NCBI GenBank assembly: GCA_028287545.1
Contig: JAQBPL010000057.1
Location: forward strand, 1 to 5,869
Length of the DNA stretch: 5,869 nucleotides
Direction: 5' to 3'
Source: Vulcanimicrobiota bacterium
Lineage (GTDB): Bacteria; Eremiobacterota; Eremiobacteria; Baltobacterales; Baltobacteraceae
The translations under genes and the position numbers were made by a program. Below, in pieces: positions 1 through 4,932 of the stretch (its first letter is position 1; every line of letters begins with the position of its first letter). Below the pieces are notes generated by a model. That model saw only the letters and a list, made by a program, of their open reading frames with translations, was not told the DNA's origin and made no database searches.

Positions 1-68
1 ATCAGTTCACGATATTCGGGGGTCGCGTCGGGCCCAAGCCCGGACGCGCGCTCGATCATCTTCGCCAC
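1..68 (-). CDS. Possible 5' end of an uncharacterised gene, cut by window edge
   Basis: About 22 codons can be read leftwards from a GTG at 68 (VAKMIERASGLGPDATPEY...), running off the window edge without a stop. A GAAGGG lies seven bases before the GTG. Alternatively the ATG at 59 is the start, because a TACACT box (-10-like, minus strand, 74-69) sits just upstream and would give a nearly leaderless message. Codon third positions are GC-rich, as in the neighbouring genes, but the stretch is too short to judge. The opposite strand is also open in this stretch (stop at 106-108), so the strand assignment is uncertain. No family is recognisable. Confidence 0.3.
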   Translation of the reverse strand, partial: MAKMIERASGLGPDATPEYREL

Positions 69-155
69 AGTGTATCCCTTCGACGTCGACCCGCTGTGTT
101 CGCCCTGACCGGAGGATTTCCCAAGCCGGGACCGCCACCGGCCGCCGGGCCGTGT

Positions 156-161
156 TAGAGT
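156..161 (+). promoter_or_regulatory. -10-like box for a probably leaderless transcript
   Basis: TAGAGT at 156-161 fits TANNNT and ends six bases before the ATG at 168, the distance at which transcription would begin at or next to the A of the start codon. No Shine-Dalgarno sequence is visible in front of this ATG, which agrees with a leaderless message. No convincing -35 box is seen in the very GC-rich stretch upstream. The rest of the 69-167 gap holds no other recognisable signal apart from the minus-strand TACACT box at 69-74. Confidence 0.35.
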
Positions 162-167
162 AGGCGC

Positions 168-704
168 ATGGCTGGGTTGTACGGCGTCACTGCGAGTATG
201 GCTAGCTCGCTCGCTCTGCTAGCAGCTAGTCCCGCCCCGAGCGCCCCGGCGCAGGGCCCCGTGACGGCAATCGTCCTCCGGAGCAGCGGCGGGTTCGTCT
301 CCCGCCGCGATGTGGTGTGGTACACCTCGGCCGGCGCTCGCATGCACGGCCGCCGCGACGAGCGCAACGGGCTGTTCAAAGCCAGCGTGCGGTTCGCCGA
401 GGTCCGACGGATCGTCGCCCAAGCGGATCTCTGCTCGCGAACCGCCGGCGCGCCGACGCGGGCGGCGATGGACGTACCGGTCTACCAGTTGAGCGTGCGC
501 TGCGGCGACGGAACGTGGCTCTTCTTCACGAGCTACGGCTCCTATGAATGGCTCGGCGAACCGCATATCCGCTCCGCCGTCATCGCGTTGACCCACCTCA
601 CCGACGGCCTCGACTGGCACGCCGAAAACAGCAACGCGCTCCCACCGGACGACGGAATCCTCCCCCGCCACGTCATTTCAAGCCCCCGCGTCATTCCGAG
701 CTAG
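168..704 (+). CDS. Small secreted protein of unknown function
   Basis: The 178-residue product begins with a probable Sec signal peptide: a hydrophobic Ala/Leu-rich stretch at residues 9-22 and a possible Ala-x-Ala cleavage site (APA, 26-28). If translation starts at the internal ATG at 198 the signal peptide would be tighter; the ATG at 168 is preferred because a -10-like box is correctly spaced before it. The mature part (29-155) alternates probable beta strands with one helix (FAEVRRIVAQADLC, 76-89), has two cysteines (89 and 112) and a CGDGTWLFFTSYG strand-turn. The order 'F..V..I...A', 'D.PVYQLSV..GDG', 'SYG', then a 'DGLDW' tail loosely recalls DUF6438-type secreted proteins, but this is only an impression. 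The last 12 or so residues come from the repeat element that starts within the gene, and the TAG stop lies inside that element. It converges on the cytochrome gene. No function can be assigned. Confidence 0.75.
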   Translation: MAGLYGVTASMASSLALLAASPAPSAPAQGPVTAIVLRSSGGFVSRRDVVWYTSAGARMHGRRDERNGLFKASVRFAEVRRIVAQADLCSRTAGAPTRAAMDVPVYQLSVRCGDGTWLFFTSYGSYEWLGEPHIRSAVIALTHLTDGLDWHAENSNALPPDDGILPRHVISSPRVIPS

Positions 705-837
705 TCGAGGAACCTTCGTCGTCAGCCCGAGCGCAGCCGAGGGCTGACCCCGAATCTTCGCTACCGGCAACATGAGGGGTCGGCCGTCGACTACGCTCCG
801 GCCGACGACGAGGGTCGCTCGACAAGCTCGCGATGAC
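690..837. repeat. 148-bp imperfect palindromic intergenic element
   Basis: Positions 690-751 and the reverse complement of 776-837 align without gaps over 62 bases with 12 differences (about 80% identity), around a 24-base centre (752-775). The outer end reads GTCAT..CGAGCT.GTCGAG on the left and its complement on the right. A matching terminus occurs again at 5847-5869. Transcribed from either strand it could fold into a long hairpin and may act as a two-way terminator, since it lies between convergent genes. It encodes no evident protein and carries no transposase, so it behaves like a short non-autonomous palindromic repeat (REP- or MITE-like). The ungapped alignment was made by eye; origin and mobility are inferred. 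Confidence 0.8.
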
Positions 838-895
838 ACGCTACCTCGCGATGACGGCTACCTCGCGATGACGGCCACCTCACGATGACGGCCTT
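827..895. repeat. Four tandem 17-18 bp iterations of the palindrome end
   Basis: Units start at 827, 845, 862 and 879. The first three read CTCGCGATGAC followed by ACGCTAC, GGCTAC and GGCCAC; the fourth is CTCACGATGACGGCCTT. A decayed fifth unit may begin at 898 (CTCGCGACGAC). The shared 11-base core is exactly the outer end of the right arm of the 690-837 palindrome, so the array looks like local duplication of the element's terminus. A matching iteration occurs outside the left end (672-683, GTCATTTCAAGC), 18 bases before the element. Confidence 0.75.
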
Positions 896-914
896 AACTC
901 GCGACGACATGGCG

Positions 915-2084
915 TCATTTCACCGCGCACGTTCCCAACTTCGGATAGGTCGGCTTCACGCCGGGGATCGGGCCGAGTTTCACCGTCTTGAGCGCGGGGC
1001 TCGGGGTCGTCGGAAACGGCGTCGATCCGGCCGGGTAGCAATTCGCCGCCAGCAGGTATGCCGTCACGTTGGCGTATTCCGCCGGCGTGAGCGAGCCTGG
1101 GTTCGAGAACGGCATGTTCTCGAAAATCGTCGTGCGCAGTTCGCTCAGCGTCCATTTGTTCTGCTGCGCGTTCTTCAAGAACTCGGTACCGGCGACGCCC
1201 GGCCCCGCCGTTCCCTGCAGATCCGCGCCGTGACATTGCAGACACGCGCGCGCATACACCTTGATCCCGGCGTGCGCTTGGGCGGCGGTGTACGGCGCAG
1301 CCACGGCCGTCCGCGCGACCAGGCGCGTGCGCTCGAGGCGAGAGACCTTGCCGCACGATGCCGACGCGGCCCGAGCCAGCGGCGCGTACAACACGACCGT
1401 ATCGCCGACGAGCTCGACCCGGCTGACGCCGAGCCCCACCGGAATCCCCGCCGCCGCAGCGCTCCGCGGCAACACGACGTACGCCAATTTGCCCGCGACG
1501 ACGCCGTATGCGGGCGCGCTCTTCGGCGCAACGCAGCCGGAGACGACGGAGGCACCGGCGGGAACGGCGAGCGACGTGTTCGCGAGCGCACCGTTCAGAC
1601 CGCCGAGGACGCCGCCCTCGGACGATCGGCCCGCGACGAGCGCAAGGCTCGCGAGCGCACGCGTCAGATCCGCCTGATAGTCTTCCATCTGTTTCTGGCC
1701 GAGCGCGCTTTGCAGGTTCGCCGCCGCCGCAAGCACGTTCGCTTTCGCACCTTGCACGGCGGGCGTCCAAAGCGACGAGCCGGTTTGGTCCAGCATCCGG
1801 TCGAGATGGCCGAGCGTCCCGACGCCGTCGCCGGGATCGCCGAACGGTGCCGCGTAGCCGTCGTCACGCCGCCCGACCAGCGCGTTCATCGCGCGATGCG
1901 CCGCGCGAAGGTACGCCGCGTGACCGACGGCATAGCCGTCCTCGATGCGCACGATCTCCGCGATCGCAGCGCGCATGTCGGCGAGCGCGGCGAGCGCACC
2001 GGCATGATCGTCCTGCGCCGACCGCGCCGGCGCCGCGCCGCCGAGAGCCAGGACGGCGGCGAGGGACAGCGCGAGCGTACGCAT
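915..2084 (-). CDS. Exported mono-heme c-type cytochrome with a long N-terminal domain, partner of the quinoprotein
   Basis: The start is set at 2084 because GGAGG (2091-2095) sits six bases before that ATG and a signal peptide follows at once (residues 1-23, cleavage after RSA). An upstream in-frame ATG would put seven residues before it and has no ribosome-binding site. The 389-residue product should be periplasmic or exported. Residues 265-350 form a class I cytochrome c domain: heme-binding CLQCH at 281-285, a GPGVAG loop, probable axial Met324 in 'ENMPFSNPGSLT', and the 'EYANVTAYLLA' C-terminal helix. About 240 residues precede it: a mainly helical part (24-150) with several histidines (55, 63, 93) and then a more strand-rich part (175-260); neither is recognised. 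A Pro-rich tail ends the protein. It follows the quinoprotein gene by 32 bases, so the natural role is to accept electrons from that dehydrogenase and pass them to the respiratory chain. The cytochrome domain is certain; the pairing is inferred from gene order. Confidence 0.92.
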   Translation of the reverse strand: MRTLALSLAAVLALGGAAPARSAQDDHAGALAALADMRAAIAEIVRIEDGYAVGHAAYLRAAHRAMNALVGRRDDGYAAPFGDPGDGVGTLGHLDRMLDQTGSSLWTPAVQGAKANVLAAAANLQSALGQKQMEDYQADLTRALASLALVAGRSSEGGVLGGLNGALANTSLAVPAGASVVSGCVAPKSAPAYGVVAGKLAYVVLPRSAAAAGIPVGLGVSRVELVGDTVVLYAPLARAASASCGKVSRLERTRLVARTAVAAPYTAAQAHAGIKVYARACLQCHGADLQGTAGPGVAGTEFLKNAQQNKWTLSELRTTIFENMPFSNPGSLTPAEYANVTAYLLAANCYPAGSTPFPTTPSPALKTVKLGPIPGVKPTYPKLGTCAVK

Positions 2085-2090
2085 CGAGAT

Positions 2091-2095
2091 CCTCC
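2091..2095 (-). promoter_or_regulatory. Ribosome-binding site that fixes the cytochrome start
   Basis: GGAGG on the minus strand, six bases before the ATG at 2084 and inside the 32-base gap after the quinoprotein stop codon. It decides between this ATG and an in-frame ATG seven codons upstream, which lacks such a site. Confidence 0.75.
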
Positions 2096-2116
2096 AGTCC
2101 GGCAACCCGGCGAGAA

Positions 2117-3775
2117 CTACGGCAGCGCGAAGGCGGTGATCACCGCCGACGTGGGATGCGAATACTTGCCCTCGAGCGTAGGCGCCCCCTTACTGAGGCG
2201 CGGATCGGCGAAGTTGACCCCGGCCGGCCCGGCGGCGACGACGACGTACTGCTTCTCGCCGGCCACATAGGTTGCGGCGGGCGCCTGGATCGTCATTCCG
2301 GTAGCGTAGTGCCACAGCACGTTGCCGCCCTTGGCGTCGTATGCCGCAAAATCGCCGTTGACTCCGCCGGTGAACACCACGCCGGTCGAAGTCGAGAGCG
2401 CGCCGCCGATTTGCGGATACGCGAGGTGCTTGCGCCAGAGAAACTTTCCGGTGCCGATGTCGACCGCGTTCATGTAGCCCGTGCTCGGGCCGAATTGCGC
2501 CGGGAACGCTCCGCCCAAATAGAACTGCCCCGAGACGTAGGTGGCCGTGCCCTGCGACTTCCAGATGCCGCACTGATCGACGCTCGGCACGTAGAACGCG
2601 TTCGTCTCCGCCAGGTAACTGCCGCCGTTGAACTCGACGCCGCCGTTGGTGTTCGGACATGCGATGTTGCCCTTGCGGTTCGGCTCGGTGTTCTGTCCCT
2701 TCTGCGTGCTGACGGCGACGCGATAGACTTGTGCGCCCGTGCCCGCGTCGAGTACCCAGAAATTGCCGCCCTTGTCACCGGCGGCGACCAACTTGCGCGA
2801 CGCGCCGCTCACCGTCCCGGTGAAGAGCACCGGCGGCATCGCCGGATCCCAATCGTGGGTGTCGTGCGGGATGAATTGGTGGTACCACTTGAGCTTCGGC
2901 TTCGCACCGCTGATGTCGAGCGCGATCATCGAGTTGGTGTAGAGGTTCGAGCCTTTGCGAATGGTGCCGAGGAAATCGGGCTGCGGGTTACCCGCGTCGA
3001 CGTACACCGTCTCCGTCGCAGGATCGATCGCGAGCCCGCTCCAGATCGCGCCGCCGCCGCGCTTCCACGAGTCGCCGCTCCAGCTGTCGTGGCCGGGTTC
3101 GCCGGGGCCGGGGATCGCGTTCCAATCCCACAGCCGCTTTCCGGTCGCCGCATCGAATGCGCTGAGATAGCCGATCCCGCCCCAGTCGCCGTTCGACGCG
3201 CCCAGCAGCAGCATGTTCTTGTACGGCACTGGCTGCATCGTGTAGAACGTGTTCGAGAGATCGTGCGCGGCGACGACGTTCCACACGGGTTTGCCGGTCG
3301 CGGCATCGAGTGCGATCAGGTGGCCGTCGAGCGTCGCTTCGTAAACCTTGCCGTCGCCGAGCGCGACGCCGCGATTCGCCGAGAAGGCGATCACGTGCGG
3401 CTTGTACGGGAAGTGCCACTTGACTGCGCCGGTCTGTGCGTCGAGCGCGTACACGTCGTTGTGCGACGACGTCACGTACATCGTGCCGTTCCACACGATC
3501 GGCGCGGTTTCGAGCGGGCCGCGCGCATCGACATTCGCCGTCCATGCTTTCTTGAGCGTTCGGACGTTTGCGGCGGTAATCTGTCCGCCGGCGACATAGC
3601 GGTTCCCGCTGTAGCCGCGCGCCGGCAAGATCCAGTTCGAGGCGTCCTTGTCCGCGGCAGCGTACGCGGCGGCGGTCGGCCACGCGCTCTGCGCGCCGAC
3701 GCCTGCGGGACCGCCGACCGAAATGGTCGCGACAAAGACGGAGAGGATGGTCAGCGCGAGTACCCGCTGCGACAT
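2117..3775 (-). CDS. PQQ-dependent alcohol dehydrogenase-like quinoprotein, exported
   Basis: The 552-residue product starts with a signal peptide (1-28, cleavage near VGA) and continues as an eight-bladed PQQ beta-propeller of the methanol/alcohol dehydrogenase family. Seen motifs: ASNWILPARGYSGNRY (45-60), NDVYALDAQTGAVKW (106-120), LDGHLIALDAATGKPVW (149-165), IGYLSAFDAATGKRLW (201-216), GGAIWSGLAIDP (241-252), AGN262, HDTHDWD (304-310), GNFWVLDAGTG (337-347), GGVEFNG (378-384), and the C-terminal VFTGGVNGDFAAYDAKGG (467-484). Asp308 is the probable catalytic base and Asp310, two residues on, matches the extra Asp of lanthanide enzymes such as XoxF. Lys335 probably takes the place of the active-site Arg/Lys. 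The metal-ligand Glu of the family appears as Asp197, and the vicinal Cys-Cys is replaced by Ile129-Ala130. Cys373 and Cys402 are 29 apart, as in the second disulfide of methanol dehydrogenase. There is no fused heme domain; the cytochrome is encoded by the next gene. Substrate unknown. AGGAGG precedes the ATG by five bases. Confidence 0.93.
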   Translation of the reverse strand: MSQRVLALTILSVFVATISVGGPAGVGAQSAWPTAAAYAAADKDASNWILPARGYSGNRYVAGGQITAANVRTLKKAWTANVDARGPLETAPIVWNGTMYVTSSHNDVYALDAQTGAVKWHFPYKPHVIAFSANRGVALGDGKVYEATLDGHLIALDAATGKPVWNVVAAHDLSNTFYTMQPVPYKNMLLLGASNGDWGGIGYLSAFDAATGKRLWDWNAIPGPGEPGHDSWSGDSWKRGGGAIWSGLAIDPATETVYVDAGNPQPDFLGTIRKGSNLYTNSMIALDISGAKPKLKWYHQFIPHDTHDWDPAMPPVLFTGTVSGASRKLVAAGDKGGNFWVLDAGTGAQVYRVAVSTQKGQNTEPNRKGNIACPNTNGGVEFNGGSYLAETNAFYVPSVDQCGIWKSQGTATYVSGQFYLGGAFPAQFGPSTGYMNAVDIGTGKFLWRKHLAYPQIGGALSTSTGVVFTGGVNGDFAAYDAKGGNVLWHYATGMTIQAPAATYVAGEKQYVVVAAGPAGVNFADPRLSKGAPTLEGKYSHPTSAVITAFALP

Positions 3776-3780
3776 AATGT

Positions 3781-3786
3781 CCTCCT
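3781..3786 (-). promoter_or_regulatory. Strong ribosome-binding site of the quinoprotein gene
   Basis: A perfect AGGAGG on the minus strand, five bases before the ATG at 3775. It confirms the start and suggests high translation of the first gene of the quinoprotein-cytochrome unit. Directly upstream is a small dyad, AGCAG-CC-CTGCT (3788-3799), which might be an operator half-pair or chance. Confidence 0.8.
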
Positions 3787-3839
3787 AAGCAGCCCTGCTA
3801 GTGCTCTGCGACTTGCCCGCAGCGAGGGTACGGTCCTAG

Positions 3840-3853
3840 CGGGCGAGCGCCCG
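3840..3853 (-). terminator. Small GC-rich hairpin after the SRPBCC gene
   Basis: CGGGC and GCCCG form a five-base-pair stem around a four-base loop, 26 bases past the stop codon of the ArsR/SRPBCC unit. There is no following T run, so an intrinsic terminator is only a possibility. The 3787-3879 gap must also contain the promoter of the quinoprotein unit; a TACCCT (minus strand, 3830-3825) is the best -10-like box, but no -35 goes with it. Confidence 0.2.
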
Positions 3854-3879
3854 GCAGCGGATGAGCTCGCCTGTCTCCG

Positions 3880-4356
3880 TTACGTCCGTTGCTCGGCGAG
3901 CGCGGCGAGTTGCTCTGCGACGGTGCCCCACCCGTCGTAAAAGCCCATCTCTTTGTGCGCGTTTCGATCGGCGTCGTTCTTGTGCATCACGTGGGCAACA
4001 TATTCAGTGCCCATCGGGTGGTCCACAAGCGTGATAATCGCTGTCATGAAGGGCTCTTCGGCCGGTCTCCATCCGCCGACCAGAGCATTTGTGAAGACGA
4101 GCCGTTCGAGGTCATCGACGGCGAGAAAGCACGCACTCAGATGAGGCGTGAAGTCGCCGCCGTCCTCACTTATCTCGGTCAGGAGTGCGCCGCCGGGACG
4201 GAGGTCCATCTCCAGAACTTTGCATTTTGCCGGCGCTGGAACCCACCATTGCTCGAAGCTCTCCCGGTCCGTCCAGGCGCTCCATACGGTGGACCGGCGT
4301 GCCTTGATGACTCGCGAGATCGTCAGGTCGAGAGCTGGATCTGAAGATTTGATCAT
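3880..4356 (-). CDS. SRPBCC (AHSA1-like) domain protein
   Basis: The 158-residue cytoplasmic protein is a single START-like SRPBCC domain of the activator-of-Hsp90-ATPase 1 type. Typical landmarks are ISRVIKARRSTVWSAWTD (13-30), FEQWWVP (34-40), EMDLRPGGA (49-57), ERLVFTNALVGGWRP (84-98), PFMTAIITL (102-110) and the C-terminal HKEMGFYDGWGTVAEQL (134-150). Bacterial members bind small hydrophobic ligands in a deep pocket and have no shared reaction; they are often annotated as polyketide cyclase-like without proof. The start at 4356 is chosen because the homology begins there and AGGAAG (4364-4369) precedes it; the open frame continues upstream only by overlapping the ArsR gene. That ribosome-binding site overlaps the TAG stop of the ArsR gene, and only 11 bases separate the two genes, pointing to one message and coupled translation. 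The ligand is unknown. Confidence 0.92.
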   Translation of the reverse strand: MIKSSDPALDLTISRVIKARRSTVWSAWTDRESFEQWWVPAPAKCKVLEMDLRPGGALLTEISEDGGDFTPHLSACFLAVDDLERLVFTNALVGGWRPAEEPFMTAIITLVDHPMGTEYVAHVMHKNDADRNAHKEMGFYDGWGTVAEQLAALAEQRT

Positions 4357-4367
4357 TTTGCTTCTTC

Positions 4368-4697
4368 CTATTTCCGAGTTGCGGTGACAAACTGCTCGAG
4401 CCGCTCGGTGCGGCCTTCCCAGAGAGCACGTTGGTCGGCCAGCCACGTCTCAACGGCAGCAAACGCCTTCTTCTCGACAGCGCATGTCCGGACGCGACCC
4501 GCCTTGCGAGTCCGGATCCATCCACTGTCCTCTAGAAAATGGATGTGTTTCAAGAAGGACGGCAACGCCATATCGAATGGCTTTGCCAATTCGCTGATGC
4601 TCGCCGGGCCTCGACCCAGCCGCGCCAACACGGCTCGGCGAGTGGGATCGGCAAGCGCCTGGAAAACGTCGTCGAGCTGCTCCGAATACTTTTCCAT
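4368..4697 (-). CDS. ArsR-family winged-helix transcriptional regulator
   Basis: The 109-residue product is a compact winged helix-turn-helix protein. The opening QLDDVFQALADPTRRAVLARL (7-27) is the family hallmark, followed by the recognition region SISELAKPFDMALPSFLKHIHFLEDSGW (33-60), the wing IRTRKAGRVRTCAV (61-74) and a C-terminal helical tail rich in Trp/Arg (85-103). It has a single cysteine (72) and no CxC metal-sensing motif, so it is not a typical arsenic or metal sensor. It belongs to the subgroup that is regularly encoded next to SRPBCC proteins, as here, and probably represses its own operon. The start at 4697 matches the usual N-terminus; the open frame extends 52 codons further up but with unrelated Arg-rich sequence. 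There is no Shine-Dalgarno sequence, and a TATTTA box lies five bases before the ATG, suggesting a leaderless message. Confidence 0.92.
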   Translation of the reverse strand: MEKYSEQLDDVFQALADPTRRAVLARLGRGPASISELAKPFDMALPSFLKHIHFLEDSGWIRTRKAGRVRTCAVEKKAFAAVETWLADQRALWEGRTERLEQFVTATRK

Positions 4698-4732
4698 AAC
4701 ACTAAATATCACGCCCGGAACACTTAGCGCAA
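4698..4732 (-). promoter_or_regulatory. Candidate leaderless promoter and operator of the ArsR/SRPBCC unit
   Basis: Read on the minus strand, TATTTA (4708-4703) lies five bases before the ATG and TTGCGC (4732-4727) lies 18 bases further up, a weak -10/-35 pair. On the plus strand AACACTAA (4698-4705) and AACACTTA (4719-4726) are direct repeats with one difference, 21 bases apart or two helical turns, straddling the -10 box and the start. This placement would suit binding of the ArsR product to its own promoter. Both the promoter and operator assignments are inferred from spacing only. Confidence 0.35.
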
Positions 4733-4932
4733 GGGCTAACTGATCGACGCGGTCTTGCTGAGGCTCACCCGAAGCTTGCCTCCCCAACCGGCGCCGCGAT
4801 TTATCACGTCGCATACGGCGCTGACGGACTTGGACTCTTGATCGGTGTGCCATTCACGCGAAAACGCTTTGAGCAGCGCTAGCGCGCGCGTTCGAGCGAG
4901 GGTTATTCCGGGCGCGGCGCGCACTTTCGCGC
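4733..4932. other. Remaining gap between the divergent ArsR and deacetylase genes
   Basis: No convincing gene was found here. A minus-strand reading frame ending with TAG just above 4733 is open across most of the gap and reads REWHTDQESKSVSAVCDVIN and onward to GWGGKLRVSLSKTAS, with GC-rich third positions in its last 40 codons, but it has no ribosome-binding site or recognised family and runs into the deacetylase gene. A perfect 10-base palindrome, GCGCTAGCGC, lies at 4876-4885. The promoter of the deacetylase must be near the right end; CACTTT (4922-4927), five bases before the ATG, is the only weak candidate. Confidence 0.4.

Noticed and set aside
1..108. Plus-strand open frame from the left edge ending in TGA at 106-108
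   Set aside because: The 35-residue reading is Ser/Pro-rich and unlike any domain I know; the minus-strand start with a GAAGGG or TACACT signal is slightly better supported. Neither is firm.
827..895. CRISPR-like array
   Set aside because: The units are 17-18 bases and almost contiguous, with no unique spacers and no cas genes.
885..3940. Long Arg-rich plus-strand open frames (461 and 810 codons) opposite the cytochrome and quinoprotein genes
   Set aside because: They are antisense shadows of GC-rich genes: Arg-heavy, without domains, and overlap two genes with clear families and ribosome-binding sites.
4357..4446. N-terminal extension of the SRPBCC protein by 30 residues
   Set aside because: It would overlap the end of the ArsR gene, while the ATG at 4356 has its own AGGAAG and matches the family start.
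4698..4853. N-terminal extension of the ArsR protein by 52 residues
   Set aside because: The extra residues are Arg-rich and unlike the family, whose N-terminus normally begins just before the QLDDVFQALADPTRR motif.
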